This document shows positions 36,270 to 45,454 of a DNA stretch of 64,000 nucleotides, in pieces. Position 1 is the stretch's first letter. Each line of letters opens with the position of its first letter. Below the pieces are notes generated by a model. The model was not told the origin of the DNA. It did not search any database and saw only the letters and a program-made list of their open reading frames with translations. Source of the stretch: Chitinophagaceae bacterium PMP191F (GTDB lineage Bacteria; Bacteroidota; Bacteroidia; Chitinophagales; Chitinophagaceae); NCBI GenBank assembly GCA_001302245.1, contig LGYU01000015.1, positions 1 through 64,000 on the forward strand, given 5' to 3'. Both the position numbers and the translations under genes were made by a program.

Positions 36270-36938
36270 CTATTTATTACGCCATTTTGTTGCAAGGTCT
36301 GTAAATTTTATCCAAATATTAGCATTACTGTATTTCTTTCTGCGATAACTAATATAAAATTCGTAATCATTAAGATACGAAATAAAAATCCCTTTAAAAA
36401 ATTTATTCATAAAATCTTCGTCGTGAAGACCTTCTGAAATTCCTAACGAAATACATTCTAAGTAATTGAAAATTGAGATTAAAGCAGCCCTGGCTTCTTC
36501 ATTATCTTCTAAAAGTTCAGAGAACTCTTTTGACTTATTTTCATCAATTAAATGCTTATGCGCTTCGTATAGCTTTTTCGTGATTTTTAAATTTTTTACT
36601 ATTGAATCCTTATGCCATTCCGATGCAATTTGAAACGAAGCACTTTTCTGGGCCAGCATTTTTTCTGTCTTATATTTATAATAGTTTATTTCGTAATTTA
36701 AGATAGCATAGAAAATTCCTATAACTACTGACCCACACGTAAATACCGCTGATATATTTTTAATTCTTTCAGTTTTTTCTGATGTACTCCAAACTGCAGT
36801 TCCCAACACAATAAGTGTTGAAATTGCAACTATAACAATAATCATTCTATAAAAAAAGATAAACTGGACAGCTCGATTAATAACTTTTTCAAATCCTGTT
36901 AAAGTAAAAGAATTGTTAACATGTGAATGGTGTGACAT
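36270..36938 (-). CDS. AT-rich two-TM membrane protein, function unknown
   Basis: 222 residues. Two membrane helices are near the N-terminus (FIFFYRMIIVIVAISTLIVLG and VFTCGSVVIGIFYAILNY), followed by a long charged helical cytoplasmic part ending FTDLATKWRNK. Base composition is visibly much more AT-rich than the neighbours. Layout resembles DUF4760-type small membrane proteins often found in accessory regions. Probably acquired horizontally; no mobility gene is adjacent. Function unknown. Confidence 0.65.
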   Translation of the reverse strand: MSHHSHVNNSFTLTGFEKVINRAVQFIFFYRMIIVIVAISTLIVLGTAVWSTSEKTERIKNISAVFTCGSVVIGIFYAILNYEINYYKYKTEKMLAQKSASFQIASEWHKDSIVKNLKITKKLYEAHKHLIDENKSKEFSELLEDNEEARAALISIFNYLECISLGISEGLHDEDFMNKFFKGIFISYLNDYEFYISYRRKKYSNANIWIKFTDLATKWRNK

Positions 36939-37051
36939 AATAAATTAAAACGGTTTGGTAATAGTATGATTTTAAAAAAGATGGATCAAACAATTGTAAA
37001 AAGAGTAAAACACTTTTTTCAGGAAAGTGATTAGATGAAAATAAAATTCTT

Positions 37052-37067
37052 ACTAACGTTTGTTAGT
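37052..37067. promoter_or_regulatory. Probable TetR-type operator before the acyl-CoA dehydrogenase
   Basis: ACTAAC-GTTT-GTTAGT: arms of 6 bp forming a 16-bp palindrome, 60 bases before the start codon. The TnAC...GTTnG layout resembles TetR-family fatty-acid regulator sites. Confidence 0.5.
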
Positions 37068-37089
37068 TTTCAAAAAAACTGTTTACTTT

Positions 37090-37104
37090 GTCAAAGCCTT
37101 TGAC
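37090..37104. promoter_or_regulatory. Second palindrome before the acyl-CoA dehydrogenase
   Basis: GTCAAAG-C-CTTTGAC, a perfect 7-1-7 palindrome 23 bases before the start codon. It overlaps the likely core promoter region. Confidence 0.45.
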
Positions 37105-37127
37105 GATACTTGCCGTAAACAGAATGT

Positions 37128-38270
37128 ATGAATTTTGAGATTTCGGAACTAACACAACAGGTTACACAAACGGCGCGCGATTTTGCCCAGCAGCATATCC
37201 GGCCTTATGTTATGGACTGGGATGAAAGCCAGGAATTTCCCCTGCATGTATTTAAAGAAATGGGAAAACTGGGTTTGATGGGGGTGATGGTTCCGGAAGC
37301 ATATGGAGGCGCAGGTTTAAGTTACCTCGAATACGTTGCCATAATACAGGAAATAGCCAAAGTTTGTGGATCTGTAGGATTAAGCCTTGCTGCTCACAAT
37401 TCCTTATGCACCGGTCATATACTGGCTTTTGGTAATGAAGAGCAGAAAAAGAAATACCTGCCACTACTGGCCTCTGCCGAATGGCTGGGAGCATGGGGTC
37501 TTACAGAACCCAACACCGGCAGTGATGCCGGAAACATGAAAACCACCGCACGTAAAGAAGGTGATGAGTGGGTGCTGAATGGTACCAAATGCTGGATCAC
37601 TCATGGTAAAAGCGGTGATGTGGCAGTGGTGATAGCCAGAACAGGTGAACCAAGAACCAAAGACAATGCTACTGCATTTATTGTAGAACGTGGTACACCG
37701 GGTTTTGCGGCTGGCAAAAAAGAGAACAAGCTGGGCATGCGTGCCAGTGAAACGGCTGAAATGATCTTTGATAATTGCAGGATACCTGATGCCAATCGTT
37801 TGGGTGAAGTGGGGGGCGGTTTTAAACAATCGCTGAAAGTGCTGGATGGCGGAAGAATCTCCATCGCTGCGCTTTCACTGGGTATTGCCAAAGGAGCATA
37901 CGAAGCTGCCCTGCAATATTCAAAAGAGCGTCACCAGTTTGATCAGCCTATTTCCAATTTCCAGGGAATTTCATTCAAACTGGCTGATATGGCTACTACC
38001 ATAGCTGCGGCAGAATTGCTTACGCTACAGGCCTGCGATATGAAGATACGCGGCGTTAAGATGACGAAAGAGGCGGCGATGGCCAAGTATTATGCCAGTG
38101 AAGTGGCAGTAAGGGTGGCAGATGATGCTGTACAGATATTCGGGGGATATGGTTACACCAAAGATTTCCCCGTTGAAAAATATTATCGCGATAGTAAACT
38201 ATGTACCATCGGTGAAGGAACTTCAGAAATTCAGAAACTGGTTATATCCAGGGAAGTACTTCACCCGTAA
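37128..38270 (+). CDS. Acyl-CoA dehydrogenase
   Basis: 380 residues, a standard length. Motifs: [11 protein letters not shown] and WITHGKSGD of the FAD-binding middle domain, [23 protein letters not shown] and the C-terminal [12 protein letters not shown] with [11 protein letters not shown], where the Glu of GEGTSE is the usual catalytic base of short-chain-type enzymes. It oxidises acyl-CoA to the trans-2-enoyl-CoA in the cytoplasm using FAD and ETF. Two palindromes in its promoter region suggest repression by a TetR-like protein, which is not encoded nearby. Confidence 0.94.
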   Translation: MNFEISELTQQVTQTARDFAQQHIRPYVMDWDESQEFPLHVFKEMGKLGLMGVMVPEAYGGAGLSYLEYVAIIQEIAKVCGSVGLSLAAHNSLCTGHILAFGNEEQKKKYLPLLASAEWLGAWGLTEPNTGSDAGNMKTTARKEGDEWVLNGTKCWITHGKSGDVAVVIARTGEPRTKDNATAFIVERGTPGFAAGKKENKLGMRASETAEMIFDNCRIPDANRLGEVGGGFKQSLKVLDGGRISIAALSLGIAKGAYEAALQYSKERHQFDQPISNFQGISFKLADMATTIAAAELLTLQACDMKIRGVKMTKEAAMAKYYASEVAVRVADDAVQIFGGYGYTKDFPVEKYYRDSKLCTIGEGTSEIQKLVISREVLHP

Positions 38271-38307
38271 AGATTCTCAGAGTTTAAGGTTGCTTGTCAT
38301 GTCAGAG

Positions 38308-38335
38308 AAAGGCTCCGCACCCGCGGGGCCTTTTC
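38308..38335 (+). terminator. Intrinsic terminator of the acyl-CoA dehydrogenase
   Basis: GGCTCCGC-accc-GCGGGGCC, 8 pairs with one G-T wobble, followed by TTTT. Confidence 0.75.
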
Positions 38336-38363
38336 GTTTATAGCAATGAGCTGATAGATTGTT

Positions 38364-39059
38364 TTACCAGAATTTCCACCAGGGTTTTGAAGAGGTGCCT
38401 GAAAGTGTTGCCGTAGCAGCATCTTTCTGAGGCTCCAGTAAAATATCTTCAGTCCACAAGGCATATACATTACCGGTAGCCCTGGCGTTTCCATCATCAT
38501 CCAGCGGATAGGGAAGCTGTAGTTTCTTCATAAAATCAAGCAATTGCCAGTCTTCCTGCACAAAAGTATCACCTGCATACGCCTGAACGGGTTCTGTGTC
38601 TGTCTCCCAGCTTACCAGGTATTTTTCTATGGACTCTTTTTGCACACCAGGTACATATTGTTCAATAATAGCCGCATTGCCTTTCCAGGCTGCTTTTTCT
38701 TCATCAGTAATGTCGTCACTCCAGTAACCAGGTACAGGATTGAACTGGTCAATAATTTCACCTTTGTAATACAGGATGTACATCCATAGATCACTATCAT
38801 GTATATGGAAAGAAAAGACAGGTGTATTCAGGTCCTGCGACAAAAAAGCAGAAGCTTCGTCCCAGTTCAGAAAATCATCCGGGTAGAAGATAGAAGTATT
38901 GTTGTTGTCCTGTTCTATTACACTGAAATTTTTGTGATTGTTGCTGAGCAATTGTTGCTGTAATCCTCCGCCAACAGATTGTGCATATCTGCCAAGACTT
39001 TCGGCAACAGCGGCTTGGGGTTTTCCGATAATACCTGAAATAGCCAGGAACATTCCCAT
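38364..39059 (-). CDS. Conserved hypothetical protein
   Basis: 231 residues. The first 12 residues are weakly hydrophobic (MGMFLAISGIIG) but not a clear signal peptide; Met3 is an alternative start. The middle region has VFSFHIHDSDLWMYILYYKGEIIDQFNPVPGYW, a beta-sheet-like block, followed by an acidic helical part and FMKKLQLPYP, with a disordered tail ending SKPWWKFW. I recognise no named domain; it is not obviously an enzyme. Proteins of this shape sometimes occur as immunity proteins, but no toxin lies beside it. Confidence 0.65.
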   Translation of the reverse strand: MGMFLAISGIIGKPQAAVAESLGRYAQSVGGGLQQQLLSNNHKNFSVIEQDNNNTSIFYPDDFLNWDEASAFLSQDLNTPVFSFHIHDSDLWMYILYYKGEIIDQFNPVPGYWSDDITDEEKAAWKGNAAIIEQYVPGVQKESIEKYLVSWETDTEPVQAYAGDTFVQEDWQLLDFMKKLQLPYPLDDDGNARATGNVYALWTEDILLEPQKDAATATLSGTSSKPWWKFW

Positions 39060-39490
39060 AAAAAAAGAATTGAGTTTACGGTTTGGTTTGACGAAAGATA
39101 ATCCGGTTGTATCTATAAATCAATAGCATCCGGTAAATTCATCAGGTTCTATTTTTGGGGCGCGTTCCCGTATTGCAGTGGCAGGTTTATTCCTGTCATA
39201 TTGATTAAATAAAAACATAATGCAATGCCGGCTTTGCAAATGCCGTTTTCCGTCAGCAACTTTATAGCCTGACCTGTATTCTCAAAAGAGTTTTGCTATC
39301 GCTTGTTTTGATGTAGTGGATCAGAAACAATGCTGCAATTCTGAAAACCGGCAATAAATACTTTAACGAGCTCTATATTAAATGGAATAGAATACCGATG
39401 AACCTTTTTCCTGATCTGACAGATGATGAAACTGAAGCGATCCTATACTACTTAAATGATCGGGGAGAGGTCAATAAATGTTCTGCAGGC
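39060..39490. other. 431-bp gene-free stretch
   Basis: No convincing gene, RNA or strong repeat seen. A 51-residue plus-strand frame (39398-39553) overlaps the end of the SIR2-like gene and was not accepted as coding. The region presumably holds the promoter of the minus-strand gene ending at 38364. Confidence 0.35.
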
Positions 39491-40363
39491 TTATTTTTTC
39501 TCAATACTATCCAGCACCCGCTGATAATAATCTTTTCTGTTCTTACCAGGTAATGTGTCCACTACAATAATACCATTAGCCTGTAACAGATCTATCTTTT
39601 CACGGGAGCCTTCTTTGTATTCTTTTGGTATGAAATAGTATATTTTGTTGGGGATGCTTTTGCCTGAATAATATTTCATTCTTGCCCGGTAAGTAAGCAG
39701 CCACCACAGATCAGTTTCTACAAAATCGAGCGACAGACCAAAGATGTAAATATCAATAGTAAAGAACAACTCGATCCATGAATATTCAGTGATAAAGTCT
39801 TTGTCAATCCGGCGGGTAAGCGGCAGCCTTGGTACTTTTTCGTTGGCATAATTAGTGCCCGTAGCCACATAGTTCCTGATCTGTTGTAACTGGCCGCCAT
39901 AATGTTCAAAACCAAGATTGATACTGTTAGGCACACGACAGTCGCCATGTATATGCCAGTATCGTTTGCTGCCTATAATGTAATGTCTGAATACACTGTA
40001 TAGTTTTTCTTCCACCAGCGCATTACTTTTTCCAGGAACCTGTCCTTCCAGCGTAAACTCATAATTGGTGGTCAGTATATGGCGTATCGGTAAACTTCTG
40101 ATCCTGTCGTGGATCTCGTTGCCGGCAATCTGTAATACTTTGCTGCTGATGAATTTTTTCAGATCGCTTTCCTTAAACCGGTCTGCCTGTATGGATTTCA
40201 GAAAAATCTCTTCATACAGCAAGGGGAATGGTTTATTATCAAAATTCCTGATCAGTTGCCGCGCATTGCAGAAATCAACAATTTCATGCAGCAGATCCTT
40301 CCAGCTATTGTTGGGTACCAGGTTATTGATGTCGTTGCCTACCAGTAGTGCGTACTTTTTCAT
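39491..40363 (-). CDS. SIR2-like (SIR2_2) domain protein
   Basis: 290 residues from the ATG at 40363; the longer open frame runs back through the neighbour's terminator and is rejected. The SIR2-type NAD-binding fold is shown by MKKYALLVGNDIN, ILTTNYE with Asn100, the catalytic-type YWHIHGD with His139, and a C-terminal FGLSLDFVETDLWWLLTYRA block. It lacks the zinc cysteines of classical sirtuins, so protein deacetylation is unlikely. Related domains in anti-phage proteins hydrolyse NAD. No partner defence gene is adjacent; it stands alone. Confidence 0.82.
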   Translation of the reverse strand: MKKYALLVGNDINNLVPNNSWKDLLHEIVDFCNARQLIRNFDNKPFPLLYEEIFLKSIQADRFKESDLKKFISSKVLQIAGNEIHDRIRSLPIRHILTTNYEFTLEGQVPGKSNALVEEKLYSVFRHYIIGSKRYWHIHGDCRVPNSINLGFEHYGGQLQQIRNYVATGTNYANEKVPRLPLTRRIDKDFITEYSWIELFFTIDIYIFGLSLDFVETDLWWLLTYRARMKYYSGKSIPNKIYYFIPKEYKEGSREKIDLLQANGIIVVDTLPGKNRKDYYQRVLDSIEKK

Positions 40364-40441
40364 GTAATAAGGTTGGTTTGCTTTGTAGCAACTACCCAAA
40401 ATTACATCAATTGAAATACCTGTAAACAGTATACCCAATAT

Positions 40442-40469
40442 AAAAAGGGCCACCCCAAAGGGGTAGCCC
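40442..40469 (-). terminator. Terminator of the FG-GAP/T9SS gene
   Basis: On the minus strand GGGCTACCCC-TTT-GGGGTGGCCC (10 pairs with one wobble) followed by TTTTT. Its position overlaps the unused N-terminal extension of the SIR2-like frame. Confidence 0.88.
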
Positions 40470-40495
40470 ATCGCTATTGCCTGTATGAAAACCAG

Positions 40496-43400
40496 CTATG
40501 GAATAAAGACTTTATTTGATTTCACCAGCTCATTGCGGTCGTTGTATACATTCAACCAATACAGACCTGCAGATAATTTGCCGGTCTTATTAACCGTAAT
40601 GACCTGTTGACTTTGTGATACCTGTACAACGCCCGACTGCTGTAACATGCCCGTTGTATTGTATACGGCAACACGGTAAGCGCCTTTTTCAAGACCATTG
40701 CAGCGCAGTACAAAATTTTCTTGTACCGGGTTGGTTACACTTATGCTGGTGGTGGCCGTATTGGTAGTGCGAATGGCTATAATAGCAGAATAAGTATAGG
40801 CACCATCTTTATCAACGATCTTCAAACGGTAAAAATTAGTACCGCTCAAAGGTTGTTTGTCTGTAAAAGAATAGGTGTTGCGTAAACCACCTTCCTGGGG
40901 AAACACCATTCCGATAGTATTAAATCCTGAAGCAGGACTATTGCTTCTTTCCAGTTCGTAGGCATTGAGGTTTTCTTCCTGTGTTACTGTCCAGCTTAAT
41001 GGGATGATATTGTTTTTCAGTTCGCCTGAAAAATCCAGCAAACGTGCAGGAAGCGCGTTGATTTGTGCATTGAATGTGTAGGCCTTTCCTACACCGTTAT
41101 CACCGCTGGTAAAATTCATCAGTGTGTTGAGTGTGCCGCCAATGTTCAGCACGCTGCTGCCAAAATCAAGTGAACCGGAAGGTGAGCCGATCATAATACG
41201 TGGCGCTGTACCTGCACCACGTACATTGGGAACTCCTGCTACACTGAAACCGAACAAAGCTGCTGCATTTACGCTTAAAAATTCCGATCCGTAAGTAGCC
41301 TGTGCATCAAATGCGGGTACCGGCAGATAACCGCCATTACCATCGCCTTTAAACACATATACTGCACCACCGGCTGCATTGGCCTGTAGTCCGGCCAGGT
41401 TAGTTCCTGTAGACAAAGGTTCGCCAACTACCAGGTCGGGATTGTTATCGCCGTCAATGTCGTAGGCATTGTCAATGGCTGCACCAAACAGCACACTCAG
41501 GCTCAACGTATTCAGCACACCCAATATTGAAGATGGTTTGGGAGACTCCAATACCTGGTCTGAAGTAATGATGCCGGTAGGCGGAGAAGTTTTCTTTTTA
41601 AAGATATGTACGCTGCCGGTTTTAATAGAAAGACTCAGCAGGTTGGAAACAGCTCCGGCCAGCGGCGCACCAATAGCAATATTGCCATTGCGCACACCCG
41701 CTGCATTGCGGATACCTTTTACTTTGAAGCCAAAAAGATTTACCGCATTGCTGAGTAAGCCTGTAGTACTGGCTTGTAGTGTAACACCTATATTGGTATT
41801 AACGCCATTGGTGTTGCCGGTACCGAAATATACAAAAGCCTGTCCGCCCAGTATCTGTCCGCTTAATACGGCTGACAAACCGCCCAGGTTCACACCGGCA
41901 GGGGCACTTACAATCACATCCTTTTTTCCATCGTTATTATAATCACCCAGTCCGTCAACACTATAACCAAACAGTAAACCGCCGATGCGAAGATCTGCCA
42001 GGCCAAGCGAAGAGATCAGCGAACCCAATCCCAGCAGGTCTAGTGTGGGGGCCTGCAGGTATTTAGGAGCAGAAAATGTATTGTCACTGTTGCTCAGGTA
42101 TACAAAAGCACCGCCGGTCTGTATTACCGGTTTGGCCAGCAGGATGCCTGCAATGCCTTCCACCGGAATTTCAGAATAGCCGGGAGCACCTACAATAATA
42201 TCTTTTTTACCATCGCCATTCAGATCTTCTGTAACAGCTACAGAGAAACCGAATAAAGGTTTTATGGCTGCATTGGTCACCGCACTGCTGAACAGGGGTT
42301 TGTACCCATTGATCAGTGTGCTGTTCAGTTGTATTGTAACGAATGATGCATTGCCGGTAGTACCCAGGTTGCTGCCGCCGGGAAATACATATACACGGCC
42401 AATCTGCGCGGTTAATGTACCCACGCCTGAAGTGCCGGTAGCAATGCTTACCTGGTCAAGCGGTGCACCGATAATAATATCATTAATGTTATCGCCGGTC
42501 ACATCACCTGCATCAATACTAAAACCAAACAATGCACTCACAGTAGAGTTGGGTTGCAATATTTTGTTAGGTTTTTTGGAAAGACCAGTATCTGAACCAT
42601 AAAAAAGATATACTGCGCCAACGCTCAGGATACTGCCACTGCCACTAAAAATATCTATTACAGCCGGTGCGCTGATAGCGGCATCTCCATAACCATCGCC
42701 ATTTACATCACCTAGCCCGGTAACCGCATAGCCATACAGACCTGTCTTTAACTGCAGTTGCGACAGGGAAGTGGTCAATCCGTCCATGGATGTATTCCAG
42801 TCTGGTTTGCGGTTTACCGGGTCAATGGTAATGGGGTAAGTGGCATTTTCATCTTTTACCACGATGCTCAATACCTGTTGATCGTTCAGTACCATAGAAG
42901 CCTGCAGGGGCTGCATGTTAGCATCCCATACACGCAGGTCTTCATAGGTAATTTGTACCGCACCGGCCTGCTCAGGTGTATGCAGTACCATTTTATTATT
43001 GCTAAGCAGTGCGGGTTGCAGATCGCCGCTTACAGATAGCTGTAAGCGCAAAGAACCTTTCCCGGCAGGCTTTTGTTTAATGATAAAATTCTGCCGTAAA
43101 CCAGCTTCGTTATTTACGTACTGTATATCCAGCGCATCGTATTGGTATTGCAATGCATTATTTTGTTGTGCAATGGTGTATTTATTGCCAGGACACCATG
43201 TGATATGTTGTCTGCCCACACCCAGCAATTGCAGGGTACTTTTCCAGCGTTGATTATCCTGGTTAAGTGATTGTGCTGTATAAGCTGCAGGTTGAATACA
43301 GAATGCATTTTCCTGCGCATTGTTCTGCACCACATAACTGTTGTGATGCAGTGGTGTGGGATAAAAAGCATAAGCTTTTTGTTGCAGATCCGAAACAGCG

Positions 43401-43540
43401 GCCCGGTACCAGCCGGAAGTGGCGCCTTCCGGTAATGGTTTATCTGCTGCTGTGGCAGCGGGGTTTTGCTGCGCCTGCAAACGGGTGCCTGCAAGCAGTG
43501 ATAAAGGAATAAATAGTGTGTAAAATTTTCTGGATTTCAT
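40496..43540 (-). CDS. Integrin-like FG-GAP repeat protein with T9SS C-terminal signal
   Basis: 1014 residues from the ATG at 43540, which begins a signal peptide (MKSRKFYTLFIPLSLLAGTRLQAQ). A 250-residue N-terminal beta region is followed by seven FG-GAP repeats, each with a [LF]FG[FY] start and usually a DxNxDGxxD calcium-loop and GAP end (for example GLGDVNGDGYGD, EDLNGDGKKD, DIDGDNNPD), enough for one seven-bladed propeller. Then an ERS-type linker domain (WTVTQEENLNAYELERS) and the C-terminal sorting domain (TSISVTNPVQENFVL ... GLYWLNVYN ... KVFIP). It should be secreted by the T9SS and may bind sugars, proteins or surfaces. Confidence 0.9.
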   Translation of the reverse strand: MKSRKFYTLFIPLSLLAGTRLQAQQNPAATAADKPLPEGATSGWYRAAVSDLQQKAYAFYPTPLHHNSYVVQNNAQENAFCIQPAAYTAQSLNQDNQRWKSTLQLLGVGRQHITWCPGNKYTIAQQNNALQYQYDALDIQYVNNEAGLRQNFIIKQKPAGKGSLRLQLSVSGDLQPALLSNNKMVLHTPEQAGAVQITYEDLRVWDANMQPLQASMVLNDQQVLSIVVKDENATYPITIDPVNRKPDWNTSMDGLTTSLSQLQLKTGLYGYAVTGLGDVNGDGYGDAAISAPAVIDIFSGSGSILSVGAVYLFYGSDTGLSKKPNKILQPNSTVSALFGFSIDAGDVTGDNINDIIIGAPLDQVSIATGTSGVGTLTAQIGRVYVFPGGSNLGTTGNASFVTIQLNSTLINGYKPLFSSAVTNAAIKPLFGFSVAVTEDLNGDGKKDIIVGAPGYSEIPVEGIAGILLAKPVIQTGGAFVYLSNSDNTFSAPKYLQAPTLDLLGLGSLISSLGLADLRIGGLLFGYSVDGLGDYNNDGKKDVIVSAPAGVNLGGLSAVLSGQILGGQAFVYFGTGNTNGVNTNIGVTLQASTTGLLSNAVNLFGFKVKGIRNAAGVRNGNIAIGAPLAGAVSNLLSLSIKTGSVHIFKKKTSPPTGIITSDQVLESPKPSSILGVLNTLSLSVLFGAAIDNAYDIDGDNNPDLVVGEPLSTGTNLAGLQANAAGGAVYVFKGDGNGGYLPVPAFDAQATYGSEFLSVNAAALFGFSVAGVPNVRGAGTAPRIMIGSPSGSLDFGSSVLNIGGTLNTLMNFTSGDNGVGKAYTFNAQINALPARLLDFSGELKNNIIPLSWTVTQEENLNAYELERSNSPASGFNTIGMVFPQEGGLRNTYSFTDKQPLSGTNFYRLKIVDKDGAYTYSAIIAIRTTNTATTSISVTNPVQENFVLRCNGLEKGAYRVAVYNTTGMLQQSGVVQVSQSQQVITVNKTGKLSAGLYWLNVYNDRNELVKSNKVFIP

Positions 43541-44055
43541 AAAGGCACGGTGTTTTTGTGTGTTAAGAGGTAATAAGGTTCTGTGCCACAGCAATGGGTA
43601 GTTGCTGTAGCGTATAATTTTTTAACTGATATGAAAAACGGAAACTGCCGGAGTGATGCCTGGAATAATATCCGGGCAAACAATCGTTGACCAGGTTTTA
43701 CATACAGATGACGTTACTGAAAACAGGTGATTGATTAGCGGGTGGGTAGATATTGGATGTGTTGACTAAAGTAGTGGTACAAATGTAGCAGCAGGAATGG
43801 CCAGGTATTTACCTTACCAAGGTCAATGAATACCCTTATCCGTTCAGGTTATAAAAAACAGGTTGGAAAACAGCCTGGTAAACTAAATGGATAAACGTTT
43901 TTTTGACTATAATCAATTTAATAAGTAGAAATATCTATGGCGTAATGATATTTTATATATAATTTTATCGTACACCACATCCATACTTTAGTGCTCTGAT
44001 TGGTAAGCGGACGTTATAATCATTTGTATTGAATCTGCAAATTGCCCGACTTACT
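43541..44055. other. 515-bp divergent intergenic region
   Basis: Between the T9SS protein gene (minus) and the araC-like gene (plus). A minus-strand -7 match TACATTTG lies at 43787-43780, which would give a leader of about 235 bases. The rest is AT-rich with no reading frame of note. Confidence 0.4.
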
Positions 44056-44188
44056 ATGGAAAACAATATATACTATTCGTGCCTTCATACAGAAGAAGGA
44101 TTTGGTGAACTGTCCCTCGCTTTAGGCGCATTGCCGCATACTACCAACAGCTACCAGTTTCCCCCAGACAAACGGTGCAGGACTTTTG
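44056..44188 (+). other. Likely lost N-terminal part of the AraC regulator
   Basis: From the ATG at 44056 the frame reads MENNIYYSCLHTEEGFGEL and continues with LALGALPHTTNSYQF and a basic CRTFE motif, then enters a GAAAAAAG tract and moves out of frame with the downstream regulator. This looks like the true N-terminus of the regulator, joined if one A is removed. Confidence 0.5.
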
Positions 44189-45082
44189 AAAAAAGTCAAT
44201 CTGTATGCAGGTGTACAGGCCGTAGCCTTCAATTTTAGTTTAGAAAAGGAAATATTACTGTACAGGGAGCCCTGTAAGGGTGAATCGGCACGAACGTTTA
44301 CGTTCACCTACATTCTTACGCCTGAGGCACTTGTATTACAGCATGTTAACAATCATGCCCAGGTGCAGGTACATGGCGCTACTGCGCTGTTGTTCAGTGC
44401 GGATGATGTGGGGATGATTTTTAAACTATTACCGAGAAGACTGGTAAAAGTGCTGACCATTACCACGCCTGCTGCCTGGTTATTGCGGCATGCAGAGGAA
44501 ACGGCTGCTGCAACCGAAGAAAGTATGCGTTTGCTGACCCGTACAGATATGCCCGTGGTCATCCAGGAATCCTGTGGCGGTTCGGAACTGACCGAGGTAG
44601 CGCAAATACATGCTGCATTGGTAAACGGTAGTTTTGATCAGGCTGCCATGATGAATAAGATATTGGGCCTGATCAATGCATTCTGGAAAAAGCTGCACAA
44701 CCATAAACGGATGCATGTGATCGAAAACAGGATTATGCACGCAGAGAAGATCATTGAGGCAGAATCTATCTTAATGGAACATCTTACCAAAGATCTTCCA
44801 CGCCTGAGTGTGATTGCACAACGGGTAGCATTGAGTGAATCCACTCTCAAGCGTTACTTTAAAGTGATGTTTGGCAGAAGCGTATATGATTATTACCTGG
44901 AAAAGAAAATGCAGGTAGCGCGTAATATTCTCCAGGAAGATTGCCTGAGTGTGAACGAAGTGGCAGATATGGTGGGATACGAGAAGGTGAGTAATTTTAT
45001 TAAAGTGTTCAAAAAATTTCATGGCTTTTCGCCAGGTACCATAAAAAAGAGAAGCCCTTTTAAAACTTCTCTCAGTATCTGA
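44186..45082 (+). CDS. AraC family transcriptional regulator (5' end probably frameshifted)
   Basis: 298 residues if started at the TTG at 44186. The C-terminal 100 residues form the AraC double HTH: IAQRVALSESTLKRYFKVMFG, then VNEVADMVGYEKVSNFIKVFKKFHGFSPG. The N-terminal part is a ligand or dimer domain with no clear cupin. The TTG start follows a coding-like stretch (44056-44188) in another frame, and the junction is an A6 tract; five A would restore one frame. It may be a phase-variable gene, use slippage, or contain a sequencing error. Confidence 0.75.
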   Translation: MKKVNLYAGVQAVAFNFSLEKEILLYREPCKGESARTFTFTYILTPEALVLQHVNNHAQVQVHGATALLFSADDVGMIFKLLPRRLVKVLTITTPAAWLLRHAEETAAATEESMRLLTRTDMPVVIQESCGGSELTEVAQIHAALVNGSFDQAAMMNKILGLINAFWKKLHNHKRMHVIENRIMHAEKIIEAESILMEHLTKDLPRLSVIAQRVALSESTLKRYFKVMFGRSVYDYYLEKKMQVARNILQEDCLSVNEVADMVGYEKVSNFIKVFKKFHGFSPGTIKKRSPFKTSLSI

Positions 45083-45097
45083 TAAGTTATATGGTTA

Positions 45098-45271
45098 TTA
45101 GGGCATAAAGTCATCGTCGTCTTTGGGGCCATACTTGCTGAACAGCTTGTCTATGGCTCCGCCAAAAACAGGGAATTTCTCTTTGGCAAAATCCTTAATG
45201 ATCTCGATGGCTTTATATGCCTGTTGTTCCGTTAACCCTTCCGCCATCAGGCGTTGAATCAGTTCCTGCAT
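45098..45271 (-). CDS. Small helical protein of unknown function
   Basis: 57 residues from the ATG at 45271 (an ATG at 45343 would add a non-homologous-looking stretch). MQELIQRLMAEGLTEQQAYKAIEIIKDFAKEKFPVFGGAIDKLF is a compact helix-turn-helix pair followed by an acidic tail. Tiny proteins of this pattern are frequent in Bacteroidota. Convergent with the AraC gene. Function unknown. Confidence 0.6.
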   Translation of the reverse strand: MQELIQRLMAEGLTEQQAYKAIEIIKDFAKEKFPVFGGAIDKLFSKYGPKDDDDFMP

Positions 45272-45403
45272 ATAGAATGTATTTATGGTTTTATGGATGT
45301 GTATGTAGATCAGGGATGCAGATGACGGATGTAGTAATAACAATGACCTGGTGACCCGTATCTTTCTTCACAGAATTTTTTGGCTACTCTCCGAAGATAG
45401 GAA

Positions 45404-45437
45404 ATAAAAAAACGCCGGAGTCTCTCCGGCGTTTTTG
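45404..45437 (-). terminator. Terminator of clpX
   Basis: AACGCCGGAG-tct-CTCCGGCGTT, a 10-bp perfect stem extended by A/T pairs. On the minus strand it ends with seven T. Confidence 0.9.
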
Positions 45438-45454
45438 ATTATTTGAACATTACG

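Noticed and set aside
39398-39553. 51-residue plus-strand frame MNLFPDLTDDETEAILYYLN
   Set aside because: It overlaps the end of the SIR2-like gene, has no promoter match, and loses coding character after about 27 residues. A remnant is possible but not supported.
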